Assembly: GCA_003428585.1 (NCBI GenBank)
Contig: QVQC01000076.1
Location: 96,661-160,660 of the forward strand
DNA from: Nioella halotolerans
GTDB lineage: Bacteria; Pseudomonadota; Alphaproteobacteria; Rhodobacterales; Rhodobacteraceae
Reading direction: 5' to 3'
Length of the DNA: 64,000 nucleotides
The notes under the pieces are model-generated. The model saw nothing but the letters and a program-made list of their open reading frames with translations, searched no databases and was not told the DNA's origin. Position numbers and translations under genes: made by a program. Within the stretch, counting starts at the first letter, position 1. Each line of letters opens with the position of its first letter. Below are positions 35,263 through 43,631 of this stretch, piece after piece.

Positions 35263-35290
35263 TTCATGTATCCCGCAAATATTGCATGAA
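35263..35290. promoter_or_regulatory. Interrupted dyad upstream of the cysG operon
   Basis: TTCATG (35263-35268) and CATGAA (35285-35290) are inverted repeats 16 bp apart; a smaller GCAA-ATA-TTGC dyad (35275-35285) is nested inside. The AT-rich setting about 90 bp before cysG suggests a regulator site, perhaps of a LysR-type or sulfur regulator. Confidence 0.4.
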
Positions 35291-35378
35291 ATTTTCCTTA
35301 TTGGCGAACTGACATAGCCGAAAAACAGGAAGATGTCCTATATTTCTGGTGACCCTTACCGCCACGCGGAGTCCCCAG

Positions 35379-36779
35379 ATGAAGCATTTTCCGATTTTCC
35401 TCGCTGTTGAGCACCGGCGTATCCTGCTGGAGGGTGGCGGTGATGCGGCCCTTGCCAAGCTACGGCTTCTGCTCAAGACCGAGGCGCGGATCGAGGTCTT
35501 TGCCGATGCGCCCGCCCCAGAGATCGCCGATTGGGCGGATACCGGGAAGCTGATGCTGCGCCGGCGCGAATTGCGCCCCTGCGATCTGCCCGGCGCGGCG
35601 CTGGTCTATGCCGCGGGCGAAGACCCGGCGCGCGACGCCCGCATCAAGCGACTGGCCGAGGCGGCGGGCGTGCTGGTCAATATCGTCGACAACCTTGCCG
35701 ACAGCGCCTTCATCACGCCGGCCATGGTCGACCGCGATCCGGTGACCGTGGCCATCGGCACCGAGGGCGCCGCCCCGGTGCTGGCCCGCGCCATCAAGCG
35801 CGACCTTGAGGAGCGGCTGCCGGCGACGCTTGGCCCGCTGGCGCGCATTGGCAAGGCGTTTCGCAGCACCGCCGAGGCCCTGCCCTTCGGCCGCAAGCGC
35901 CGCGATTTCTGGGCCGATTACTACTTTTTCGAAGGGCCCGGCGCCCTTGCCGATGACGGGCCGCAAGGCGCGGAAGAGGTCCTGCATCGCCTCCTCGCGC
36001 GCCACCTGGACGCCCCGGCCCGCGCCGGCCACGTCGCGCTTGTCGGCGCAGGCCCGGGCGACCCGGAGCTTCTGACCCTGAAGGCGCGCAAGGCGCTGGA
36101 TGCGGCCGATGTCGTCATCCATGACCGGCTGGTCGCGCCGGAAATCCTCGAACTGGCCCGGCGCGAGGCCACGCTGATCGACGCCGGCAAGCAGGGCTTT
36201 GGCCGCCACACCCCGCAAGAGGAGATCGCGCGCCAGATGATCGCCCATGCCGGAGACGGCGCGCAGGTCGTGCGGCTCAAGTCCGGCGATCCCGTCATCT
36301 ACGGCCGCCTCGACGAGGAGATCGAGGCGCTGGAGGCCGCCGGCGTCGCGTGGTCCATCGTCCCCGGTATCACCGCCGCCTCCGCCGCCGCCGCGAGTAT
36401 CGGCCGGAGCCTGACGCGGCGCGGCCGCAACTCCGCGCTTCGGGTGCTGACCGGGCACGACACCGAGGGCTTTGCCGAACAGGACTGGGCGGCGCTGGCC
36501 CGCCCGGGAACCGTCGCCGCCATTTACATGGCCAAGCGCGGCGCGCGGTTCCTGCAGGGGCGGCTTCTGATGCACGGCGCGGCGGCCACGACGCCGGTGA
36601 CCATCGTGGCAAACGCCTCGCGCCCCGATCAGCGCAATATCGCCAGCACGCTTGCCACGCTCGCCGCCGATCTCGACGATGCCACGCTGTCCGGCCCAGC
36701 CATCATCCTTTACGGCCTCTCGCCCCGCGCCGCCGAGGCCCGCCTGCCAGAGCTTCAGGAGCTTGCCCATGCCCCGTGA
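35379..36779 (+). CDS. cysG: Siroheme synthase (CysG)
   Basis: 466 residues from the ATG at 35379 (MKHFPIFLAVEHRR), preceded by GGAG. The N-terminal half is the precorrin-2 dehydrogenase/ferrochelatase (an atypical dinucleotide-binding start, ILLEGGGDAALAKLRLLL). The C-terminal half is uroporphyrinogen-III methyltransferase: HVALVGAGPGDPELLTLKARKALDAAD in part, RLKSGDPVIYGR, VPGITAASAAAASIG, LTRRG and TVAIYMAKRG. It makes the siroheme used by the sulfite reductase two genes downstream. First gene of the operon; its stop overlaps the next gene by 11 bp. Confidence 0.96.
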   Translation: MKHFPIFLAVEHRRILLEGGGDAALAKLRLLLKTEARIEVFADAPAPEIADWADTGKLMLRRRELRPCDLPGAALVYAAGEDPARDARIKRLAEAAGVLVNIVDNLADSAFITPAMVDRDPVTVAIGTEGAAPVLARAIKRDLEERLPATLGPLARIGKAFRSTAEALPFGRKRRDFWADYYFFEGPGALADDGPQGAEEVLHRLLARHLDAPARAGHVALVGAGPGDPELLTLKARKALDAADVVIHDRLVAPEILELARREATLIDAGKQGFGRHTPQEEIARQMIAHAGDGAQVVRLKSGDPVIYGRLDEEIEALEAAGVAWSIVPGITAASAAAASIGRSLTRRGRNSALRVLTGHDTEGFAEQDWAALARPGTVAAIYMAKRGARFLQGRLLMHGAAATTPVTIVANASRPDQRNIASTLATLAADLDDATLSGPAIILYGLSPRAAEARLPELQELAHAP

Positions 36780-37068
36780 ATTCACCCCCAAGGTCGTGAC
36801 CGCCAACCACCTGCTGGACGGCGATGTCGTCTACCTGACCGCCGATGAGCGCTGGAGCCGCCGCCACGAGGAGGCCGAGTTGCTGACCGACGAGGCGCAT
36901 GCCACGATCCGCCTGCTCGACGCGCAAAGGCAGGTCGATACGGTCGTCGGCGCCTATCTCGCCGATGCCCGGCCTGGCCCACGTGGCCCCGAACCCACCC
37001 ATTTCCGCGAGGTGTTCCGCACCCGCGGCCCCTCCAACTACGCCCATGGCAAGCAGGTGGAGCTTTAA
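36769..37068 (+). CDS. DUF2849 domain protein
   Basis: 99 residues. Family marks: FTPKVVTANHLLDGDVVYL, WSRRHEEAELLTDEA and a C-terminal HFREVFRTRGPSNY. DUF2849 proteins occur almost only between siroheme synthase and the sulfite reductase in alphaproteobacteria. It has no cysteines or obvious catalytic residues, so an assembly or partner role for the reductase is more likely than an enzyme. The start at 36769 overlaps cysG by 11 bp, and its stop is 1 bp from the reductase start. Confidence 0.9.
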   Translation: MPREFTPKVVTANHLLDGDVVYLTADERWSRRHEEAELLTDEAHATIRLLDAQRQVDTVVGAYLADARPGPRGPEPTHFREVFRTRGPSNYAHGKQVEL

Positions 37069-37069
37069 G

Positions 37070-38737
37070 ATGTATCGCTATAACGACTTCGAACGCGATT
37101 TCCTGGCCGAGCGCAACCGCCAGTTCCGCTCGCAGGTGGAACGGCGCATCGACGGCGCGCTGACCGAGGAAGAGTTCAAGCCGCTGCGCCTGATGAACGG
37201 GCTTTACCTGCAACTGCATGCCTACATGCTGCGGGTGGCGATCCCCTATGGCACGCTGAACGGCGCGCAGATGCGGCAACTGGCCCATGTGGCCGAAAGG
37301 TGGGACAAGGGCTATGGCCATTTCACCACCCGCCAGAACATCCAGTACAACTGGCCGCGCCTGCGCGACGTGCCCGACATGCTCGACGCGCTGGCCGAGG
37401 TCGGCCTGCACGCCATCCAGACCAGCGGTAACACCATCCGCAACGTGACGGCCGACCATTTCGCGGGCGCCGCCGCCGACGAGGTGGCCGACCCCCGCCC
37501 GGTGGCCGAGCTGATCCGGCAATGGTCCACCGACCACCCGGAATTCCAGTTCATGCCGCGCAAGTTCAAGATCGCGATCACCGGCGCGCCGAATGACCGC
37601 GCGGTCACGGCCGCGCATGATATCGGGCTGCGCATCGTCGAACGGGACGGCCAGATCGGCTATACCGTGCTGGTCGGCGGCGGGCTGGGCCGCACGCCGA
37701 TGATCGGCAAGGTGCTGGCCGACTTCATCCCCGTAGAGGACTTGCTGCCCTATCTGGAGGCCACCGTCGCCGTGTGGAACGCGATCGGCCGACGCGACAA
37801 CAAGTTCAAGGCGCGCATCAAGATCCTCGTTCACGAATTCGGGCTAGACAACCTGCGCGAGGAGGTCGAGCAGGAATTCGCCCTGCGCAGGCCCATCTAC
37901 GCCGGCGGCGGCGACATGGCGCTGCTGGACGAGATCGCGGGCCATTTCGCCCCCACCGCCTTAGAGGTCGCCCCGACGGGCGCCTATGACGCGGCCCATG
38001 CCAATGACCCGGTGTTCCGCGCCTGGGCCGATACCAACCTCGCCCCGCACCGGGCCGAGGGGTATGCCATCGTGACCATATCGCTCAAGAAACAGGGGGA
38101 TACGCCGGGCGATGCCACGGCGGACCAGATGCGCGTCATGGCCGACCTCGCGGAGCGCTACGCCCATGACGAGCTGCGCATCAGCCATGAACAGAACGTC
38201 ATCCTGCCGCATGTCCACAAGCGCCACCTGCCCGCGATCCACGCGGGTCTGAAGGCGGCGGGACTGGCCACCGCGAATATCGGGCTGATTTCCGACATCA
38301 TCGCCTGCCCCGGCATGGATTACTGCGCATTGGCCACGGCCCGCTCGATCCCCGTGGCGCAAGACATCGCGACCCGCTTCGAGGAGCTGAAGCTGGAACA
38401 CGATGTCGGGCCGCTCAAGATCAAGATCTCGGGCTGCATCAATGCCTGCGGGCATCACCACGTCGGCCATATCGGTATTCTCGGACTCGACCGGGCGGGG
38501 GTGGAAAACTACCAGATCACCCTTGGCGGCGACGGCACCGAGGATGCGGCGATCGGCACGCGCACCGGGCCGGGCTTCGCCTATGACGAGATCGTGAACG
38601 CCGTGGAAACGATCCTCAAGACCTACCTTGCGTTGCGAGAAGACCCGTCCGAGACCTTCCTTCAGACCTATCGCCGCCTTGGCATCGCCCCGTTCAAGGC
38701 CGCGCTCTACCCGGAGGCCAAGACCCGTGCCGCTTGA
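37070..38737 (+). CDS. cysI: Nitrite/sulfite reductase, siroheme- and 4Fe-4S-dependent
   Basis: 555 residues from the ATG at 37070 (MYRYNDFERDFL). Two ferrodoxin-like/active-site repeats: the N-terminal WDKGYGHFTTRQNIQYNWPRL in part and the C-terminal half. The four cluster cysteines are in IIACPGMDYCALATARS (Cys-x5-Cys) and GCINACGHHHVGHIG (Cys-x3-Cys); the last Cys also bridges to siroheme. In this setting, between siroheme synthase and APS reductase, it is the assimilatory sulfite reductase, reducing sulfite to sulfide. Electrons probably come from ferredoxin. A nitrite role cannot be excluded from sequence alone. Confidence 0.95.
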   Translation: MYRYNDFERDFLAERNRQFRSQVERRIDGALTEEEFKPLRLMNGLYLQLHAYMLRVAIPYGTLNGAQMRQLAHVAERWDKGYGHFTTRQNIQYNWPRLRDVPDMLDALAEVGLHAIQTSGNTIRNVTADHFAGAAADEVADPRPVAELIRQWSTDHPEFQFMPRKFKIAITGAPNDRAVTAAHDIGLRIVERDGQIGYTVLVGGGLGRTPMIGKVLADFIPVEDLLPYLEATVAVWNAIGRRDNKFKARIKILVHEFGLDNLREEVEQEFALRRPIYAGGGDMALLDEIAGHFAPTALEVAPTGAYDAAHANDPVFRAWADTNLAPHRAEGYAIVTISLKKQGDTPGDATADQMRVMADLAERYAHDELRISHEQNVILPHVHKRHLPAIHAGLKAAGLATANIGLISDIIACPGMDYCALATARSIPVAQDIATRFEELKLEHDVGPLKIKISGCINACGHHHVGHIGILGLDRAGVENYQITLGGDGTEDAAIGTRTGPGFAYDEIVNAVETILKTYLALREDPSETFLQTYRRLGIAPFKAALYPEAKTRAA

Positions 38738-39476
38738 TGCGCCGATAGGATCGCTTGCCGGCTGGGTCGCGGGGCTCAATGCGCGCTACAAGCATCACTC
38801 CGCCACGGCCGTGATGGACCGCGCGTTGAAAGATCCCGACCTTGGCCGGATCGCCTTGGTCAGTTCTTTCGGCGCGGAATCCGTTGTGCTTTTGCACATG
38901 GTATCGGTGATCGACCCGGCCACGCCGGTGCTGTTCATCGACACGCAGATGCTGTTTCCCGAAACGCTGACCTACCAACAGGAGGTCGCCTCCTATCTGG
39001 AATTGCAAGACGTGCGCACGATCCATGCCAGCCAGATCGCCCTGCTTGCGGGCGACCCCGATGGCACCCTGCACCAGCGCGACACCGATGCCTGCTGCGA
39101 CCTGCGCAAGGTGCGCCCGATGGAGGCCGCGCTGGCCCCCTTCGACAGCTGGATCACCGGGCGCAAGCGGTTCCAGTCCGGCACCCGCGCGGCACTCGAC
39201 TTCTTCGAAACGGAGGGCGAGATCCGCATCAAGATCAACCCGCTGGCCCACTGGGCGCCCGAGGATGTGCAGGACTACATGGTCAACAACCGCCTGCCCC
39301 GCCACCCGCTGGTGTCGAGAGGGTATCCCTCGCTCGGCTGCGCGCCCTGCACCAGCCCCGTGAACCCCGGCGAGGATCCGCGCGCCGGCCGTTGGCGGGG
39401 GGAGGAAAAGGACGAATGCGGCATCCATTTCATCGACGGCAAGATGGTCCGCGGCCCCCTGAAAGACGCCTCGTAA
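38727..39476 (+). CDS. cysH: Adenylylsulfate (APS) reductase, assimilatory
   Basis: 249 residues from a GTG start at 38727, behind GGAGG and overlapping the cysI stop by 11 bp. The four cysteines that bind the [4Fe-4S] cluster of APS-type enzymes are seen: ACCDLRKVRPM (Cys-Cys) and SLGCAPCTSPV (Cys-x2-Cys). The catalytic Cys sits in KDECGIHF. The PP-loop-like SSFGAESVVLLHMV holds the adenylate. It reduces APS to sulfite with thioredoxin. The presence of the cluster cysteines argues against a PAPS-only enzyme. Confidence 0.94.
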   Translation: MPLDAPIGSLAGWVAGLNARYKHHSATAVMDRALKDPDLGRIALVSSFGAESVVLLHMVSVIDPATPVLFIDTQMLFPETLTYQQEVASYLELQDVRTIHASQIALLAGDPDGTLHQRDTDACCDLRKVRPMEAALAPFDSWITGRKRFQSGTRAALDFFETEGEIRIKINPLAHWAPEDVQDYMVNNRLPRHPLVSRGYPSLGCAPCTSPVNPGEDPRAGRWRGEEKDECGIHFIDGKMVRGPLKDAS

Positions 39477-39487
39477 GGAGCGATGAC

Positions 39488-39892
39488 ATGAAAGACCTCG
39501 TGGCCTCGAAGGTCGTGACAGAGACCGTTCTGGTGACCGACGCGGGCTTTTGCCCCGCCGATGGCGCCGAGATGCTGGACCTTGTGCCGGACGCCGACCG
39601 CGCGACACTGGCCCGTGCAGCGGCCGGCACTGTGCCCATCCGCATCGCGTTCGCCAGCTTCTCGGACGGGCGTGGCTTCACCCTCGCCCGGCGCCTGCGG
39701 CAGATGGGCTTTGCCGGGCGGCTGCGCGCATCCGGCCACGTGCTGGCCGATCAATACGCCATGGCACGCCGGTCGGGCTTCGACGAGGTGGAAATCGACG
39801 CCGCCCTCGCCGCCCGCCAGCCCGAGGACCAGTGGCGCGCGCGCGCCGATTGGCGGGCCCATGACCATCGGTCGCGGTTGCGGTGCCCGTGA
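39488..39892 (+). CDS. DUF934 domain protein
   Basis: 134 residues from the ATG at 39488, behind TAAGGAG. Family motifs: RIAFASFSDGRGFTLARRLRQMGFAGRLRASGHVLADQY in part, and EVEIDAALAARQPEDQW. DUF934 genes accompany sulfite reductase operons in proteobacteria; the function is not established, though an oxidoreductase-accessory role is often suggested. It is the last gene of the cysG-DUF2849-cysI-cysH-DUF934 run; fpr follows after 71 bp with its own leader. Confidence 0.9.
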   Translation: MKDLVASKVVTETVLVTDAGFCPADGAEMLDLVPDADRATLARAAAGTVPIRIAFASFSDGRGFTLARRLRQMGFAGRLRASGHVLADQYAMARRSGFDEVEIDAALAARQPEDQWRARADWRAHDHRSRLRCP

Positions 39893-39905
39893 CACGGCCC
39901 TTTTC

Positions 39906-39919
39906 CTGACCTACATCAA
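39906..39919. promoter_or_regulatory. Imperfect FNR-like site upstream of fpr
   Basis: CTGAC-CTAC-ATCAA matches TTGAY-N4-ATCAA except for the first base. It lies 45 bp before the fpr start, a possible position for an FNR/CRP-family regulator. The evidence is weak. Confidence 0.25.
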
Positions 39920-39963
39920 GGCTTAATAGAGGAGTCGGCCGTAAACAGGCCGAGATTGCCCAA

Positions 39964-40812
39964 ATGACCGAGCATAATCCCGTGACAGACGCCACCGCCG
40001 TTAAAGTGCCCACCCTGCCCGACGCCCAGACCGTCACGGCGGTGCAGCACTATACCGACCGCCTGTTTTCCTTCCGCTGCACCCGGCCTGCATCCTTGCG
40101 GTTCCGCTCGGGCGAGTTCGTGATGATCGGCCTGATGGGCGACCCCGACCCCAAGACCGGCAAGCAGAAACCGCTGCTGCGGGCCTATTCCATCGCCTCG
40201 CCGTCATGGGACGAGGAACTGGAATTCTATTCCATCAAGGTGCCCGATGGCCCGCTGACCAGCCGTTTGCAGCACATCCAGCCCGGCGACCAGATCATCC
40301 TGCGGCCCAAGCCGGTGGGCACGCTGGTGCATGATGCGCTGTTGCCGGGGCGCCGGATCTGGTTCTTTGCCACCGGCACCGGCTTTGCCCCCTTCGCCAG
40401 CCTCTTGCGCGATCCGCAGACCTATGCCGATTACGAGGAAGTCATCATCACCCATACCTGCCGCGAGGCGGGGGAACTGACCTATGGCCGCGAGATCATC
40501 GAGAGCCTGAAGGATGATGAGCTTCTTAACGAGGTGATCGGCGACGGCTTCTGGAAGAAAATCCGCTACTACCCCACCACCACCCGCGAGGAGAGCGCCA
40601 AGATGGGCCGTATCACCGACCTGATGCGCTCCGGCGAGGCGTTCGCCGATCTCGGTGTCGCGCCACTGACCCCGGAAACCGACCGCGCGATGATCTGCGG
40701 CAACCTTGCCTTCAACCTTGAATTGAAGGCGATGCTGGAAGATTACGGGCTGGAGGAAGGCGCGAATTCCGACCCGAAAACCTACGTGGTGGAAAAAGCC
40801 TTCCTCGACTGA
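39964..40812 (+). CDS. fpr: Ferredoxin--NADP(+) reductase
   Basis: 282 residues. The FAD-binding domain shows LLRAYSIASPSWDEELEFYSIKVPDGPLTSRLQHIQPGD in part (RAYS for FAD), and the NADP domain shows FATGTGFAPFASLLRDP, ITHTCREAGELTYG, and the C-terminal AMICGNLAFNLELK with ending TYVVEKAFLD. Fpr passes electrons between NADPH and ferredoxin or flavodoxin. Next to the sulfite reductase operon it may supply the reduced ferredoxin. The protein is soluble. Confidence 0.95.
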   Translation: MTEHNPVTDATAVKVPTLPDAQTVTAVQHYTDRLFSFRCTRPASLRFRSGEFVMIGLMGDPDPKTGKQKPLLRAYSIASPSWDEELEFYSIKVPDGPLTSRLQHIQPGDQIILRPKPVGTLVHDALLPGRRIWFFATGTGFAPFASLLRDPQTYADYEEVIITHTCREAGELTYGREIIESLKDDELLNEVIGDGFWKKIRYYPTTTREESAKMGRITDLMRSGEAFADLGVAPLTPETDRAMICGNLAFNLELKAMLEDYGLEEGANSDPKTYVVEKAFLD

Positions 40813-40833
40813 GCCGTGGCATCGCGTTGCGTG

Positions 40834-40867
40834 GGTCGCGCGGGGCCTTTGACTCGGCCGCGCGACC
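40834..40867 (+). terminator. GC-rich hairpin between fpr and psd
   Basis: GGTCGCGCGGGGCC (40834-40847) pairs with GGCCGCGCGACC (40856-40867), leaving a two-G bulge in the left arm and an 8-nt loop. It lies 22 bp after the fpr stop; no T-run follows, so it may be a weak terminator or a processing site. Confidence 0.5.
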
Positions 40868-40911
40868 GTCTAGAAGGGCTGGACCCTGACCCGACCCCGA
40901 GGCGCCCGCCG

Positions 40912-41592
40912 ATGACCATGCTTGGCACTTTCCTCAAACCGATGCACCGCGAGGGCGTGCCCTTCGTCGCCATTTTCGCGGTGGTGACGTTGGGCCTGTT
41001 CCTGCTTTACACGCCGCTTGGCTGGATCGGTGTCGGGCTGACGATCTGGTGTTATTACTTCTTCCGCGATCCCGAACGCGTGCCGCCCACCCGCGCGGGG
41101 CTCGTCCTCAGCCCTGCCGACGGGGTCGTGTTGCTGCTGGAACCGGCCGTGCCCCCGGCGGAGCTTGGCCTCGGCGATGCGCCGCTGACCCGGATCAGCA
41201 TTTTCATGAGCGTTTTCAACTGCCACGTGAACCGCAGCCCGGTTTCGGGCCGGGTCGGCGCCATCGCCTACCGCCCCGGCAAGTTCTTCAATGCCTCGCT
41301 CGACAAGGCCAGCACCGACAACGAACGCAACAGCCTGCGGCTCGACATGGCGGACGGGCGCAGCCTTGTCGTGGTGCAGATCGCCGGGTTGGTCGCGCGC
41401 CGTATCGTGTCCTTCACCCGCGAGGGCGCCGCCTTGCAGGCGGGGGAGCGGTTCGGGCTGATCCGTTTCGGCTCGCGCCTCGATGTCTACCTGCCCGACG
41501 GGGAAGCGCCGCTGGTCGAGATCGGCCAGACCATGGTCGCGGGCGAAACGGTGCTGGCCGACCTCGCCGCCCCGGCGCAGCCAGAGGGCTGA
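40912..41592 (+). CDS. psd: Phosphatidylserine decarboxylase proenzyme, short form
   Basis: 226 residues from the ATG at 40912. This is the short PSD type of alphaproteobacteria. Two N-terminal hydrophobic stretches ([29 protein letters not shown]) anchor it, then [37 protein letters not shown] and [11 protein letters not shown]. The self-cleavage site is the Gly-Ser of [13 protein letters not shown] near residue 190, which forms the pyruvoyl group. It converts phosphatidylserine to phosphatidylethanolamine. pssA, which makes its substrate, starts 3 bp downstream. Confidence 0.96.
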   Translation: MTMLGTFLKPMHREGVPFVAIFAVVTLGLFLLYTPLGWIGVGLTIWCYYFFRDPERVPPTRAGLVLSPADGVVLLLEPAVPPAELGLGDAPLTRISIFMSVFNCHVNRSPVSGRVGAIAYRPGKFFNASLDKASTDNERNSLRLDMADGRSLVVVQIAGLVARRIVSFTREGAALQAGERFGLIRFGSRLDVYLPDGEAPLVEIGQTMVAGETVLADLAAPAQPEG

Positions 41593-41595
41593 GCC

Positions 41596-42351
41596 ATGCC
41601 GGAGCCGCGCGATAAGTCCCCGGCCGAGCTGGCGCTGATCCAGCTTCTGCCCAACATGATCACCATCGCGGCGATCTGTGCCGGGCTGACGGCGATCCGC
41701 TTCGGCTTTCAGGGCGATTTCGTGCGTTCCGTGCAACTGATCCTTGCCGCCTGCGTCCTTGACGGGGTCGACGGGCGGCTTGCCCGGCTGCTCAACAGCG
41801 ACAGCAAGATGGGGGCGGAGCTTGATTCGCTGGCCGATTTCCTGAATTTCGGCGTCGCGCCGCCACTGGTGCTGTATTTCTGGACGCTTCAGGACATGCG
41901 CAGCGCCGGCTGGCTGACGGTGCTGGTCTTCGCGGTCTGCTGCGTGGTGCGGCTGGCCCGGTTCAACGTCGCCAGCAAGGACGAGGAGGCGCGCGACGAC
42001 GGCGCGTTTTTCACCGGCATCCCGGCCCCCGCCGGGGCCATGTTGGTGTTCCTGCCGATGTTCATCTCGTTTGCCTTCTCGGACGCACCGCTGTTGCCCG
42101 ATGCGCTCATCTGCCTCTACATGGTGGGGATCGGCCTCTTGATGATCAGCCGCATCCCGGTATGGTCCTTCAAGACCACCCGGATTTCGCGCCAAAACGT
42201 GAAATTCGTGCTGGTGGGGTTCGCCTTTATCGGCGCGGCGGTGCTGACTTTCGCGTGGATCACGCTGGTCGCGCTCTGTCTGGCCTATATCGGGCTTGTC
42301 ATCTGGGCGATGCTGTCGCCCGGCACATCCAAAACAGACACGAAAGCCTGA
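41596..42351 (+). CDS. pssA: CDP-diacylglycerol--serine O-phosphatidyltransferase
   Basis: 251 residues with about eight membrane helices. The CDP-alcohol phosphatidyltransferase motif D-G-x2-D-G-x2-A-R-x8-G-x3-D-x3-D is complete in DGVDGRLARLLN, then GAELDSLADFLNFG. It makes phosphatidylserine from CDP-diacylglycerol and serine at the inner membrane. It lies between psd and the phospholipid methyltransferase, an operon for PE and PC synthesis. The start 3 bp after psd suggests coupled translation. Confidence 0.96.
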   Translation: MPEPRDKSPAELALIQLLPNMITIAAICAGLTAIRFGFQGDFVRSVQLILAACVLDGVDGRLARLLNSDSKMGAELDSLADFLNFGVAPPLVLYFWTLQDMRSAGWLTVLVFAVCCVVRLARFNVASKDEEARDDGAFFTGIPAPAGAMLVFLPMFISFAFSDAPLLPDALICLYMVGIGLLMISRIPVWSFKTTRISRQNVKFVLVGFAFIGAAVLTFAWITLVALCLAYIGLVIWAMLSPGTSKTDTKA

Positions 42352-42352
42352 G

Positions 42353-42967
42353 ATGGAACTCAACGCGGTTCGCAATTCCTACGCCCGCTGGGCGCCGATC
42401 TACGATCAGACCTTCGGCCGACTGACCAATGCCGGCCGGCGGCGCAGCGTGGCGTACATCAATCAATACACCGGCACGGTGCTGGAGGTCGGCGTCGGAA
42501 CCGGCCTGTCGCTGCCCCACTACAAGCCCGACCTCGCCGTCACCGGCATCGACTTCAGCGAGGAGATGCTGGACAAGGCGCGTGACAAGGTGCGGTTGCG
42601 AAAGCTCGATCACGTCACCGAGTTGCGCCAGATGGATGCCCGCACCCTCGATTTCCCCGACGATCACTTCGACACGGTGACCGCGATGCACGTGCTGTCC
42701 GTGGTGCCGGAGCCCGAGCGCGTGATGTCCGAGATCGCCCGCGTCTGCAAACCCGGCGGACAGGTGGTGATTGCCAATCACTTCGCCCGCGAACGGGGCT
42801 TTCTGGCGATTCTGGAACGACTGACCGCGCCTCTGGAAAACGTGCTGGGCTGGCATTCCGATTTCGCGATCGAGAGGGTCTTGCAAGATCCCCGCCTGTC
42901 GGTGGACCTGAACCGCCCGCACCCGCCCTTCGGGATGATGACCTTTCTCGTGCTGCGCAAGGCGTGA
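42353..42967 (+). CDS. pmtA: Phosphatidylethanolamine N-methyltransferase, PmtA type
   Basis: 204 residues of class I SAM methyltransferase. SAM motif I is VLEVGVGTGLSLPHY, motif II VTGIDFSEEMLDKAR, and later FDTVTAMHVLSVVPEPERVMSEIARVCKPGGQVV in part. The N-terminus MELNAVRNSYARWAPIYDQTFG matches Rhodobacter PmtA, which methylates phosphatidylethanolamine three times to phosphatidylcholine. The gene starts 1 bp after pssA, completing a PS-PE-PC route. It has no membrane helix, but an amphipathic N-terminus is likely to dock on the membrane. Confidence 0.88.
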   Translation: MELNAVRNSYARWAPIYDQTFGRLTNAGRRRSVAYINQYTGTVLEVGVGTGLSLPHYKPDLAVTGIDFSEEMLDKARDKVRLRKLDHVTELRQMDARTLDFPDDHFDTVTAMHVLSVVPEPERVMSEIARVCKPGGQVVIANHFARERGFLAILERLTAPLENVLGWHSDFAIERVLQDPRLSVDLNRPHPPFGMMTFLVLRKA

Positions 42968-42999
42968 GGCCACCGGCCCGGCGCGTCCCCGAAAGAAAA

Positions 43000-43025
43000 C
43001 AGGCGCGACCGCGGGGTCACGCCTG
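43000..43025 (-). terminator. Rho-independent terminator of infC (may serve pmtA too)
   Basis: CAGGCG-c-GACC (43000-43010) pairs with GGTC-a-CGCCTG (43015-43025), one mismatch, 4-nt loop. Read leftward it is followed by TTTTCTTTC, a good U-run for infC. It also lies 33 bp after the pmtA stop. Confidence 0.8.
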
Positions 43026-43052
43026 ACTTTGCCCGGATGACGGACGCGCAGG

Positions 43053-43595
43053 CTACTTCACCGGCCCGATCATCATCACCATCTGTCGACCTTCCATCTT
43101 CGGCATGTTCTCGACCTTGCCAAGCTCTTTCACGTCCTCGGCCACCCGTTCAAGCAATTCGCGCCCGAGGTTCTGGTGCGCCATTTCACGGCCGCGGAAG
43201 CGCAGGGTCACCTTTACCTTGTCGCCGGCTTCAAGGAAGCGGATGACGTTGCGCATCTTGACGTCGTAGTCATGCGTATCGGTGTTGGGGCGAAACTTCA
43301 CCTCCTTCACCTCGATCGTCTTCTGCTTCTTGCGGGCTTCGGACTCGCGCTTTTGCTGTTCATACTTGAACTTGCCGAAATCCATGATCTTGCATACGGG
43401 CGGCGTGGCGTTCGGCGAAATCTCGACAAGGTCCAGGCCGGCCTGTTCGGCCAGTTCCATGGCGCGCGCGGGTGTCACCACGCCGATGTTCTCACCTTCT
43501 GCACCGATCAGGCGAAGTTCGGGGGCGCGGATGCGATCATTCACGCGGGGGCCAGTGTCGCGCGTCGGGGGCGCGTTGTGCGGTCTGCGGGCTAT
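43053..43595 (-). CDS. infC: Translation initiation factor IF-3, apparent AUA start
   Basis: 180 residues if started at the ATA at 43595. IF-3 binds the 30S subunit and rejects non-canonical start codons. The family is clear: [52 protein letters not shown] in part, and [20 protein letters not shown]. The only usual start codon is a GTG at 43544, but it has no Shine-Dalgarno sequence and would remove [16 protein letters not shown], a stretch alphaproteobacterial IF-3 proteins normally have. AGAAGGA (43604-43610) sits 8 nt before the ATA. E. coli infC likewise uses a rare start (AUU) for autocontrol. An ATT at 43604 overlaps the Shine-Dalgarno sequence and is less likely. Confidence 0.9.
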   Translation of the reverse strand: MARRPHNAPPTRDTGPRVNDRIRAPELRLIGAEGENIGVVTPARAMELAEQAGLDLVEISPNATPPVCKIMDFGKFKYEQQKRESEARKKQKTIEVKEVKFRPNTDTHDYDVKMRNVIRFLEAGDKVKVTLRFRGREMAHQNLGRELLERVAEDVKELGKVENMPKMEGRQMVMMIGPVK

Positions 43596-43613
43596 CGGTG
43601 AAATCCTTCTATT

Positions 43614-43631
43614 GCTACCAATTGCGGTAGC
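43614..43631 (-). promoter_or_regulatory. Inverted repeat in the infC leader
   Basis: GCTACC (43614-43619) and GGTAGC (43626-43631) can form a 6-bp hairpin whose 3' arm ends 3 nt before the infC Shine-Dalgarno sequence on the leftward transcript. It could influence initiation. Confidence 0.4.
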
